Shown: positions 9,231 to 19,218 of the stretch, in pieces
Layout: each line of letters begins with the position of its first letter
Numbering within the stretch: position 1 is the first letter of the stretch
Source of the DNA: Coix lacryma-jobi var. lacryma-jobi
Taxonomy: Eukaryota > Streptophyta > Magnoliopsida > Poales > Poaceae
Direction: 5' to 3'
Length of the DNA: 64,000 nucleotides
Assembly (NCBI GenBank): GCA_009763385.1
Contig: CM019823.1
Span: forward strand, 95,057,104-95,121,103
Notes under the pieces: model-generated
What the model saw: only the letters and a program-made list of their open reading frames with translations
The model's database searches: none
Told to the model about the DNA's origin: nothing
Program-made: the position numbers and the translations under genes

Positions 9231-11665
9231 TTCCCTAAGAACTCGATGAGAGCTATTCATAGCGATAATGGTTTCGAGTTTAAAAACTCAGATTTTGAGA
9301 AGTTTTGTAACTCTTTGGGTTTAGAGCATCAGTTTTCTTCTCCCTACACACCGCCACAAAATGGTGTTGTAGAGACGAAAAATCGGACCCTTGTTGAGAT
9401 GGCCAGGACGATGCTCGATGAGCATAGGACTCCTAGGCGGTATTGGGCCGAGGCTATTAACACTGCATTCTACATTTCCAATCGCATCTTTCTCCGTGCG
9501 TTCTTGAAGAAGACTTCTTATGAGTTGTGATTTGGGAAGCAACCCAAGGTGAGTTATTTTAGAGTTTTTGGTTGCCACTGGTTTATACTCAATAAAGGCA
9601 ACTTGGACAAGTTCGAATCTCGCTCTTCTGACGGTGTATTTTTGGGTTATGGTAATCATACTCGTGCATATCGTGTACTTAACCTTGATACTAACCGAGT
9701 CATGGAGACATCCGATGTCACCTTCGACGAGACCATGCATTGTCCTTCTTCTAGATTTGAGCGTGCAGGTGATCATGAGGTTGGCGAACCTCTTTTTGAT
9801 GATGAAGAGGAAGGTGCTGAAGGGATTGATGATCCAGCACTTTCTCCACTTGTTGTGCCGATTGGGTCAATTTCGACCACTACTGCTCGCGGCCCCGACC
9901 CGTCTTCTTCCACTACATGGGGACCATGTCATCCACCACCTCGGGTTGTACCACTTGTACCCGAGGAGGCACCAGCTACTGTTGAGGGGGAGGTCACGTC
10001 ATCTAGAGAGGCACCACGACACATTCAGCGCCAACAGCCTCCTCAACAGATGATCGGTAGCATCAACGAACGTGTTACTCGGTCAAGGTCACAGCAAATC
10101 TCTCACTTTGCTCACTTTGCGTTTGTTGCTAATTTTGAACCCCGAGATGTTGGACATGCTTTATTTGATCTGGATTGGGTTAATGCCATGCATGAGGAGT
10201 TAGAAAATTTTGAGAGAAATCGGGTTTGAGTTCTTGTTCCACCTCCTCCTGAGTGTCACCCTATTGGTACAAAATGGGTTTTCAAAAACAAACAAGGAGA
10301 GGTTGGCCACATTGTGAGAAACAAGGCCAGACTTGTAGCCCAAGGGTATAGTCAGAAGGAGGGGATAGACTATGACGAGACATTTCCTCCTGTAGCTCGT
10401 TTGGAGGCAATTAGGATCCTCTTGGCTTTTGCTGCATCCAAGGGTTTCAAACTTTTTCAAATGGATGTCAAGAGTGCCTTCCTAAACGGCTACATAAAGA
10501 AGATAGAGGTGTATGTGAAACAACCCCCCGGTTTTGAAAATCCCAAGTTTCCAAACCATATTTTTAAACTTCACAAAGCTTTGTATGGTTTGAAACAAGC
10601 CCCTAGAGCCTGGTATGATAGGTTGAAGACCTTTTTGCTTACTAAGGGTTTTAAAATGGGATGTGTAGATAAAACGCTTTTTCTCCTCAAGCAAGGCAAT
10701 GACACTCTTTTGGTTCAGATTTACGTGAATGATATCATTTTCAGTGGTTCTTCTCATGCTTTGGTTGCCAAGTTTGCAGATATTATGAGTAGGGAATTTG
10801 AGATGAGCATGATGGGTGAGTTGATGTTTTTCCTCGGGATGCAAATCAAGCAATCCTAAGAAGGGACATTTGTGCACCAGGGCATGTACACCAAGGACAT
10901 ATTGAAGAAGTTCGATATGGGTGAGGCAAAGCCTCTTCCAACACCCATGTCGACCACGACGGCCCTGGATGCGGACAAGGATGGAGAAGCTGTGGACCAG
11001 AAGGAGTACCGGAGTATGATCGGGTCGCTGCTGTACCTGACGGCGACACGCCTAGACATTTAGTTCGCGGTGTGCCTTTGTGCGCGCTTTCAGGGTCGCC
11101 GCGCACTTCTCACAGTCAGGCGGTCAAGCGCATTATGAGGTACTTATGTTTCACACCTGAGTTCGGGATTTGGTATTCTGCTTCTTCCACCCTCTCCCTT
11201 TGCGGTTACTCGGATGCTGATTTTGCTGGTTGCCGACTTGAGCGCAAGTCCACCTCTGAGACTTGTCAGTTTTTGGGTTCTTCTCTTGTCTCTTGGTCTT
11301 CTCGCAAGCAGTCTAGTGTTGCACAGTCTACCACACAGGCTGAATATGTGGCTGCGGCTAGCTGCTGTTCCCAGTTGTTGTGGATGATGGCCACTTTGCA
11401 AGATTTTGGTCTGAGCTTTTCTCGAGATCCATTGCTTTGTGACAGCACGAGTGCAATTAGCGTTGCTAAGAACCCAATGCTGCATTCTAAGACCAAACAC
11501 ATTGATGTGCGTTTTCATTTCTTGCAAGACCACTATGAGAAGGGTGATATTGACCTTCACCATGTCGATACTCATCTTCAGTTGGCAGATATTTTCACCA
11601 AGCCTTTGGACCAATCAACCTTTGCTAGGTTGAGAGGTGAGCTTGGTGTGTGTTTCCCCTTTTAG
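9231..11665 (+). pseudogene. Element B pol, 5'-truncated and degraded
   Basis: Copia polyprotein from the middle of the integrase core (NSMRAIHSDNG, SSPYTPPQNGVVE) through reverse transcriptase (ARLVAQGYSQKEGIDY, FQMDVKSAFLNG, LYGLKQAPRAWYDRL) to RNase H (GYSDADFAG, SKTKHIDVRFHF, ADIFTKPLD) and the terminal GVCFPF. The earlier part lies left of the CACTA insertion, outside the window. Several in-frame stops are visible (about 9528, 10227, 10857, 11061), mostly where sister copies have CGN, TGG or CAG codons. The RT active site reads YVND instead of YVDD (10728-10730), so even the domain itself is dead. Confidence 0.9.
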
Positions 11666-12814
11666 TTGGGGGAAACATTTTGGTTACTGTATCATAAACT
11701 GACCTCTTTTATGTTCTTCTTGTTTACCTTTTGCATTTCATCATTTTTGCATTTTTATCTTCTCAAGCTTCATGTCTATACTCTGTAGAATGAATCTATG
11801 CTCTGATTAGTGTATGCTCTAATGATATATGATGATGCTTATTGCTTAGGCTCTTTCTGATCACTAATACATGTTGTGAGCTGAGCTACTTTTCAGAACT
11901 GTGAATATGCATAATTCAACATAAAAATTGAAACATGTTCACCATTGAGTTTGGCAACTAGCATGTGTAGAAGGTGTTGAAGTCACTTGTGCTTTTCAAA
12001 TATGCTAGGTTGCTATGTCTCTAGTTCTGAGTCCTTCACTTGCTTGGTGTGTTCATATTCTGTTAAAATTTGAACCAAGTCTAAGTGAATTGAAAAGATC
12101 GAGATGGGATTCCTTGACAGCACATCACGGTATCGAGACTGTTTCTCTTTGCACATTGAGTCAAACTTGAGCCGTGTAGTGTAAGATCGAAACTGTTGCT
12201 TCAAGCTTCTGATTGCTTATGCATAGGCTTGGCTCGGTTGAAAAGTTAGGCAATGTCAAGTTTTCAACCTCTCGCAGTCACGTGCTGAAATTTCAAACTT
12301 GTGTAATCCCCGCTGCAACTCCGATAAAATTTTGAAAGTACAAGCCTATGTTTCATTCTATAGCATGATGATTGAACTTTGCTAGGGGTAGTTCACCCTA
12401 TATTCATGTTTAGCCCTTGTGTAACTTCCTGTCTATACATGTTTGGTGCTATTTTGATGGTGAAACCCTTTCTAAATGGCTTAAAACTGCTCACTTTGGT
12501 CATATGTTGATATTTCGTATTCTGTGATCAGTTTGAACCTTTGCTGACATTTATGCTTGTTGTTGAATCGTTGGATCGGCACTCTTTAGAGCATCTATTC
12601 TTTCTATCGACTATATACCTGAAGCTGCTAATCTGCATTTGTGACTCATATACATTTTGCCTTGTTGTGTGCATTTTCAACTAAGGGGGAGAAATTTGAC
12701 AAATAATGTACCTAGTTCTATGCACTATTGAAGGGGGAGCTTGCTCACTTGTTTTATTTGACAAGTTTTGTTGGTCAATTAGTTCAGAGCGTTTTTCAAT
12801 TGGTTTGGAGCGGT

Positions 12815-12985
12815 TCTGCTAGTTGTGTTGAGCCTTTGCCTCTTTCTGGAGGGACTAGCTTGTCTTTGTCTTCCTTGCTACGACTTTCTCGCTAGCGGTG
12901 TTGAGCCCGTTCTGCCTCTTCTTGAGGGATAGCTTTGCTTTGCTTGGTTGCGTCAAGTCGTTGCCCATGTCTTTGGGAACCAAGT
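12815..12985 (+). repeat. 3' hairpin units of element B
   Basis: Units with GCTAGT...ACTAGC and CTTGGTT...AACCAAG stems around loops containing TGTTGAGCC or GCGTCAAGTC and ending in GGAGGG or CTTTGGG. They correspond to units in C (25640-25830) and E (52020-52510). Confidence 0.7.
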
Positions 12986-13058
12986 TATTTCGCTCACTTC
13001 ATTCGACTTCTCTTTGCTTTGCTTTGCTTCTGGTCGATTGATTGAGTTTGCTTCCTTC

Positions 13059-13081
13059 TTCTTTCTTTCTTTCTTTCTTTC
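13059..13081 (+). repeat. CTTT microsatellite
   Basis: About six tandem CTTT units just before the polypurine tract of element B. Confidence 0.85.
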
Positions 13082-13120
13082 TACTTCATATGATTTGTGT
13101 TGGTAGTTGACAATGCACTC

Positions 13121-13134
13121 ATCAAGGGGGAGAT
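13121..13134 (+). promoter_or_regulatory. Polypurine tract of element B
   Basis: ATCAAGGGGGAGAT abuts the TGCGGATACATGG start of the LTR. The identical tract precedes the 3' LTRs of C, E, F and H. It primes plus-strand DNA synthesis. Confidence 0.85.
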
Positions 13135-13552
13135 TGCGGATACATGGGTGTATGCCGGATCTTGTGATGATGATGCAGATAGATGGGTGTATGCCGGATC
13201 TTGAGTGATGAGTGATTGTCAACTGGTTTGATGCGCATGTTCTTTGGCTTGTGTTGTGCAGGTGTCGAGCACGGAGACAGTGATCGAAGGCAAGGTGAAA
13301 CTCAAGTAGAGACGTGCCGTGCCGATGGACCGGGAGCGGTGAAGGGCGGACGTGAGGCTTGGACTGAGGGACCGGTGGCCTGAGGATCAACTGTGGTGGC
13401 TGACAGCCTGGGACAGTGACGAGCGGAGACTTGCGGGGCATGGTGTTGCTCGGGTCGAGGACCTGGGGACATGTGTCGGTGGACGGGGTGCACGGGCGGT
13501 GCATCCCCTCTAGGGCTCGGTTTGGTGGTTGAGCAATAGAAAAACCGCCGGT

Positions 13553-13790
13553 GGACGGTTTCCAGGTTTGGGCCACAAAACCTGGGTGCTGCGGGTTTGT
13601 CGAGTTTGGGCCACAAAACTTGGGCTGAGGACGGTTTCCAGGTTTGGGCCTCAAAACCTAGGCGATGGCAGGTTTCTGAGTTTGGGCCACAAAACTCAGG
13701 CGATGGACGGCTGGTTTCCCGGTTTGGGCCTCAAAACCGAGGGTTGGTCATGAAGGCTGGTTTCCCGGTTTGGGCCTCAAAACTGGGGGC
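13553..13790 (+). repeat. U3 hairpin array (6 units) of the B/D LTR
   Basis: Stems CCAGGTTT/AAACCTGG, CGAGTTT/AAACTTG, CCAGGTTT/AAACCTAGG, CTGAGTTT/AAACTCAG, CCCGGTTT/AAACCGAG and CCCGGTTT/AAACTGGG around GGGCCTCA or GGGCCACA loops. Several stems carry single mismatches from later decay. Confidence 0.85.
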
Positions 13791-14385
13791 GAGGTCCGTT
13801 AAAAGGACGAGCAGAGCGGTGGCGGCACGTGGCGGCAATCGGTGAGGTTGCGTCGAGGCAACGCTACCAGTTGTGCGGGCGTGGCCGTCGGATCAGCATC
13901 TACTTCGAGTTGGTCCAGAATAACCCTAGGGTTTAGTTGGTTCGCTCTGTAATTGAGTTAGGGGTAGAGTGGGAAATAGAATTAGGATAAGTAGAGGGAG
14001 ACACCCACCTCCCATTCTATCTCAGTCATTGCTATTTTCATTCTATGGTTTCCTGCTTTCCATTCCCTGCTGTAGCTACTGAGATCCGCAGAGACGGTGA
14101 ACAATACCTCTGTGTAATTGCTTTTTGAGGAAACGAGACCGTAATCTCGTTGTCTCCTCTTGGGGACGAATTTTGGCAGGCAATTCGTGGTTCGATTTGT
14201 GTTTTGAACTTGTTCTTCGCGTTCTTCGTTTTCTCCACGATCTCCCTCCTCGTTGAGTCTTTCACGATTCCGTTTGAACTGAGTTGTTCTAGATCGTGAG
14301 GCACATATTTCAACCGGAGGAATTCTCTTCTAACCTCACGAGCTAGTAGATCGATTGATTTTCGTTTCGAATCTGTTTTTGTCTC

Positions 14386-14390
14386 TTTTG
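14386..14390. repeat. Target-site duplication TTTTG (left copy) of element C
   Basis: TTTTG at 14386-14390 is repeated at 28070-28074 directly after the CCTTCA end of C's 3' LTR. Confidence 0.9.
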
Positions 14391-14779
14391 TGCGGATACA
14401 TGGATGTTTGCCGAGTCTCTGAGTGATGAGTGATTATCAACTGGGATAATGCGCATGTTCTTTGGCTTGTGTTGTGCAGGTGTCGAACACGGAGACAGTG
14501 ATCGAGGGTAAGGTGAAGGTCAAGTAGAGACGTGCCGTGCCGATGGACCAGGAGCGGTGAAGGGCGGACGTGAGGCTTGGACTGAGGGACCGGTGGCCTG
14601 AGGATCAGCTGTGGTGGCTGACAGCCTAGGACAAAGACGAGCGGAGACCTGCGGGGCACGGTGTTGCTCGGGTCGAGGACCTGGGGACACGTGTCGGTGG
14701 ACGGGGTGCATGGGCGGTGCATCCCCTTTACAGCTTTGGTTTGGTGGTAGAGCCAGAGAAAAACCATCGGGTGGACAGT

Positions 14780-15053
14780 TTCCAGGTTTGGGCCTCAAAA
14801 CCTGGGCGCGGATGGTTTCCGAGTTTGGGCCACAAAACTCGGGCTGAGGATGGTTTCTAGGTTTGGGCCTCAAAGCCTGGGCGCTGGCGGGTTTCTGAGT
14901 TTGGGCCACAAAACTCAGGCGACGGACGTCGGGTTTCCCGGTTTCGGCCACAAAACCGGGGGATGGACTTGGAGGCTGGTTTCCCGATTTGGGCCTCAAA
15001 ACCGGGGGTTGGTCGTGAAGGCTGGTTTCCCGGTTTGGGCCTCAAAACCGGGG
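14780..15053 (+). repeat. U3 hairpin array (7 units) of C 5' LTR
   Basis: Seven inverted repeats with stems of CCAGG, CCGAG, CTAGG, CTGAG, CCCGG, CCCGA and CCCGG type, each followed by TTT, an 8-nt loop (GGGCCTCA, GGGCCACA or CGGCCACA) and the matching AAA arm. Units 1, 2, 4, 5 and 7 pair perfectly. Confidence 0.9.
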
Positions 15054-15842
15054 GTGCGATGTCCAGGAAAAGGACAAGCAGAGCGGTGGCGGCACGTGGT
15101 GTCAATCGGTGAGGTTTCGTCGAGGCAACGCTACCAGTTGTGCGGGCGTGGCCGTCCGATCCACCTACCATCGAGTTGGTCCAGAATAACGCTAGGGTTT
15201 AGCTGGTTCGCTCTATAATTAGAGAGGGGTAGAGTAGGAATTAGAATTAGGATAAGTAGAGGGAGACACCCTCCTCCCAACCTATCTCAGTCATTTGCTC
15301 TTTGCACTTAGGGTTTCCTCCTCTCCCAATCCCCTGCTGTAGCTAGCTGAGATCCGCAGAGAACCATACCTCTGTGTACTGGAGATTTTGAGGAAGTGAG
15401 ACCGTAATCTCACTGTTGTAGCGTGTGGAAGCCACACGGTTGCAGATCGATGACTTGATTCACGTTTTGTTCGTGTTCTTCGCGTTCTTCGTTTCTCCGT
15501 GATTTTCCCGTCACTCGATCTCCCTCTCTACTGCGTCTTTGCGAAATCCGTTTGAATCAACTTGTTCTTTATAGTGAGGAGATCATTTCCACCGAAGGAA
15601 TTCATCTACCTCCTCACGAACAAGTAGATCGCGTTGATTTCATTTTCGTGGCGCTTTTTCGTTCATACTCCTCCCCTTTCGATTTCCCGGTGATTGAATC
15701 GATTTGAGCGGATGATTTCTTGGGGACAGTCTCCTAACTACCTCGTGATCATCCTCTCCAAGTTTGGGATCAAGGGATTTTGATTTGAATCGATTTGGAT
15801 GAGATTTGGGTGAAGGGCGACCGAAATCGCCCTCACTGGGTG

Positions 15843-16110
15843 TTGGCGGACAGTCCGCCACCCCAGGCGCGGACAATCCGCGCGTCGGGGGCAAGCCGAG
15901 TCAGTGGCTGTGTTCCTCGGCTGCTTGGTCTTTTCTTGACCGGCGGACAGTCCGCAGGTGTTAGTCGCGGACAGTCCGGGACTACCCAGGGACACTTCAG
16001 CAGCAGTGCGTTTCTGCACTTTTGACCGGCGGACAGTCCGCCATCCCCTAGCGGACAGTCCGCAGTAGGGGCGGACAGTCTGGGACCTCTGGGCCGGACA
16101 GTCCGGGATC
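15843..16110 (+). repeat. Leader palindrome array of C 5' LTR
   Basis: About nine copies of GCGGACAGTCCGC and close variants between 15843 and 16110. One 22-bp unit present here is missing from the 3' LTR of the same element. Confidence 0.88.
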
Positions 16111-16522
16111 CTGCTGAGTGTTGCGTTTTAGTGCGTTTGCTCTCCCGGCTTTTCCGCTTGGTTTTCGGACTTCTCGTTTGGCCTCGTAGTTAACCAAGAA
16201 ACCTCTCTAGGTATCTTTGCTACTTGTTAGCATCGGTATTTGGGGATTTCTCGACGTAGCCCTCAATCTACGTTCGGGACTCGGTTTTCAAGGGTCGAAC
16301 TTGTACCGGTGCTTTTGCCGTTTGGTTTGCTATCACTTTGTGGTGCCTCGCTGTGATCCTAGGGATCATCCACCCTCTTCCAAGGGTCGTGGGCATCACT
16401 GTTTCGATCAAAGCTTTCGAGGGTTCATTTTTGGACAACAAGCCAAAGTTTCGAGAGAAATTTTTGAGCTCCCGTTCACCCCCCCTCTGGTCACCTTACT
16501 AGTGCATTCTCGGTCCTTCAAT

Positions 16523-16534
16523 TGGTATCGGAGC
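16523..16534 (+). promoter_or_regulatory. Primer-binding site of element C (tRNA-Met)
   Basis: TGGTATCGGAGC, two bases after the LTR. It is complementary to the 3' end of initiator methionine tRNA (usual form TGGTATCAGAGC) with one G for A. This is the normal minus-strand primer site of plant copia elements. Confidence 0.85.
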
Positions 16535-16583
16535 GGGTTAAGGATCTTCCACCTTAGCCGGTTCCAGATCCACAGAAGGCGAC

Positions 16584-19205
16584 ATGGATCGCGGCGTGGG
16601 CAAACCGCCGTTCTTCGATGGGACGAACTATGCGTATTGGAAGATACGCATGTCGGCCTATCTGCAGAGTTTGGGTGCTTCCATTTGGGATATTTGCAAC
16701 TCTGCCGATTACGTGGTCTTGGCTGCTCGTGTCTCTCAGCTTCAGATCGATGAGCACGATGCCAATAGCCGAGCCCGTAATGCTCTTTTCTCATGCCTGA
16801 GGATGAGTGAGTTTGATCGCGTTTCTCAGCTCGCTACGGCTCGGGAGATTTGGGCTACCATCATGCGCTTTCATGAGGGAACCTCTCAAGTCAAAACCCG
16901 TCTCTACGAGTCGTTCAAGCGAGAGTATGAGAAGTTTCGACATATGCCTGGTGAGAGCATAGAAAGTTTATTCGCTCGCTTTTAGGTGATTGTCAACTGG
17001 ATGAGAGCTAACAAGGAGTTGTTGCCTTTCGATGATCATGAGAGGGCTTTGAAGCTTTTGCATACCCTTGATCGGTCGGTGTGGGATTCCAAGGTTCAGG
17101 CGATCATCGAATCACCTAACTATGAGACCCTCACGTGCGACGAGCTCTTCAGTAAGCTCAAGTCCAGTGAGATCGATGCCATGGCGAGGGCTTCTTATGA
17201 AAATCCTTCTGGCCCGTCAATGGCTTTGCTTTCTGGCTCTTCTGCTAACCCCTCTAGAGGATTTGCACTCTCTTCTCTCTTGTCTATCATAGAGGAGCAG
17301 TTGGAGTCTTTGGGGGATGACGAGTTGGCTTTGCATGCCAACCGGTTCTCGCGGTTTCACAACAACCGCATGAACCGTCGCCGCGGAGGAGGACGCTCGG
17401 GATGTTTCGAGTGCGGCGACCCCAACCACTTCATCGCCAATTGCTCAAAGAAGAACAAGCAGACCTTCGGCAAGGCGGATCATGGGCACAAGTACGACCC
17501 CGGCAAGCGCAAGGAGAAGTATGTCCGCGCGAAGCACAAGCGGAAGGGCGGCTGCAACAAGGAGTACATCAAGACCAAGTACTTGGAGAAGGCCCAGGCT
17601 GAGCAGCGTGCGTTCTTCGCCACGCTCAGCGACGTCGATGACTCGGATGACAACTCCGCTTCCTCAAGCGATGACGAGTTCGAGAAGAAGAAGAGGATCG
17701 AGGACAAGCTCAACGGCCTCTGCTTCTTCGCCGATGACGAGGGCTTCTGCACCATGGCCCTCGGCAAGGAGTTCGACGGCGAGCTGGAGGACACTCCTCG
17801 AAACGACGACGACGACGACACCTCCCAGGAATCTCTGACCCTCGATGAGCTTTCTGCTGAGGTCGAGAAGCTTACTACTGCCTTGCTTTGTCAGGATAAG
17901 CTGCTTAGGCATGCTGCTAGAGAACGCAAGGAGTTTAGGCAGAAGTGGGAGGACACGATGAAGGAGCTTGAGTTTGCCAAGTCCACCGTGGTCATTTCTG
18001 AGGAGGGTGAGTGCGAGATGTGCACCACGCACATGACTGACCTTCTCACTTTGAGAGGTAAGTATGTGGCGTTGGTAGGAGAGGTGGATGAGCTGAAGGC
18101 TAGATCCTCGCTATTGGGTGCATGCAAGTCCTGTGCAGGCTTGCAAACCGAGTTGGCAGAAAAGAATGCCAAGATTGTGTCTCTTGAGAAGGCCAGCTCG
18201 GGTAGCACTTGTGTGTCCAGATGTGTTTTGTGTGAGGGTCTGGAGATGGAGATAGCCAACGTGAAGCATGACAAGATGCAAACCGAGGAGGAAAACACAT
18301 ACCTTCGGACCATCTTGTCATGGGTGTCTTGTGGTGAGCCGCAGCTTGGGATGATGATCTCCTAGTTCAAGCGTGCTGCTGGAGGTCTGGGTGTAGGTTT
18401 TGCTCCGGGTGTTGACGTGTCATCTTTTGGCAAGATTGGAGAGTCGAGTGGCCTGAACCCATGTGAGAAGCCCAACTCCACCACTACTCCCAAGCTTACA
18501 AAGATTCCGCCCAAAGAGCCTCTCAAGCCCAACACCAAGGATGGTGTGTTCGTTGAACCTCCGAGAGCTCCACCCAAGAAGCAGACATGGCATCCCAAGC
18601 CCAACCACCTGAAAAACAAGTTTGACACCATGCCACCCATTCAAGAGGAGCTTATGCCACAGAAGGGCAAAGTGATCCACACCCACTACCGTGAGTACCA
18701 ACAACCCCCTTTGAGAGCGGTGAGGTACCATTGTGAGCACTGTGGGCGAGATGGACACTTGAGTGAGTTTTGCTTTCGGCGCAAGAGAGAGGCGCGCCGT
18801 GCAATGGAGACGAACAACCCGTACATGTACCATCCTTTCCATGATGTACATGTGCTAGATGTTCAGAGGCGTGCTGCTAGGTCTAGAGGTCCAAAACCTT
18901 AGGTTCCTAGGCCTAGGCCGCGAGGAGGTCATGCCCGGCGGGAGCCTGCAGTTGTAGGCTATGGACCCCGTGGCGGTGGCTTTGTAGTTGAGCGTTTTCC
19001 CCCACCGCGTTTTGAGTATCGCGGTGAGCGCTCTTTCCCCAGCGGACCACGTTTTCCTCAACGTGGTGATCGCTCTTCTCGTAGGCGTGCTAGGAATGGT
19101 TTTTCTGCTAACCTTTCTTTTGGGCAGTCGACCCAACACTGGTTTTCCCCTTACTTCACTAACCCTAGTGTTGGACCGTATGCTCACCCTATGTCTTTTT
19201 ATTGA
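16584..19205 (+). pseudogene. Element C gag, 874 codons with three in-frame stops
   Basis: Capsid/nucleocapsid protein. Starts at the ATG of MDRGVGKPPFFDGTNYAYWK. UBN2-type gag domain to about residue 230, CCHC knuckle (CFECGDPNHFIANC) near residue 275, a lysine-rich stretch, acidic and coiled-coil regions with CxxC pairs, a second CCHC knuckle (CEHCGRDGHLSEFC) near residue 720, an Arg-rich tail and the terminal PMSFY. The frame is kept from 16584 to 19205 apart from TAG stops at 16983-16985, 18363-18365 and 18900-18902. Each stop sits on a Gln codon of sister copies, so each is consistent with a C-to-T change. Confidence 0.92.
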
Positions 19206-19218
19206 TGTAGGTAAAACG
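19203..19218 (+). promoter_or_regulatory. gag/pol junction motif of element C
   Basis: TGATGTAGGTAAAACG: the gag stop TGA overlaps an ATG that is followed at once by TAG in the pol frame, and AG/GTAAAA resembles a 5' splice site. The motif is conserved in H and F. Confidence 0.6.

Larger units (their letters stand above)
11666..13119 (+). other. Element B 3' noncoding region
   Basis: About 1.45 kb between the pol stop and the polypurine tract. It is AT-rich and contains no envelope-like or other open frame. It holds repeated AAGGGGGAG purine tracts (about 12684, 12732), short hairpin units near 12815-12985 and a CTTT microsatellite. The same region exists in C, E, F and H. Confidence 0.7.
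13135..14390 (+). mobile_element. Shared B/D LTR, first part
   Basis: Begins TGCGGATACATGG right after B's polypurine tract and stops at 14390 where element C is inserted. It continues at 28075-28853, total about 2,035 bp. Since it follows the polypurine tract of B and precedes the primer-binding site and gag of D, one LTR serves both elements. Its first 69 bp contain a near-duplicate of its own start (13135-13164 and 13174-13203). Confidence 0.88.
14391..16520 (+). repeat. 5' LTR of element C
   Basis: TGCGGATACATGG ... GGTCCTTCA, 2,130 bp. It holds a U3 hairpin array (14780-15053), a possible core promoter (GGATAAGTAG near 15246, where H has GTATAAGTAG) and a leader palindrome array (15843-16110). 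Confidence 0.93.

Noticed and set aside
11666..13119. Possible envelope-like gene after pol
   Set aside because: Some large copia lineages carry an extra gene here, but no frame beyond about 60 codons is open in B, C, E, F or H and the region is rich in structural repeats.
15843..16110. Regularly spaced palindromic repeats that could be taken for a CRISPR array
   Set aside because: The repeats are only 13-15 bp, spacing is irregular, the context is an LTR of a plant retrotransposon and no cas genes are present.
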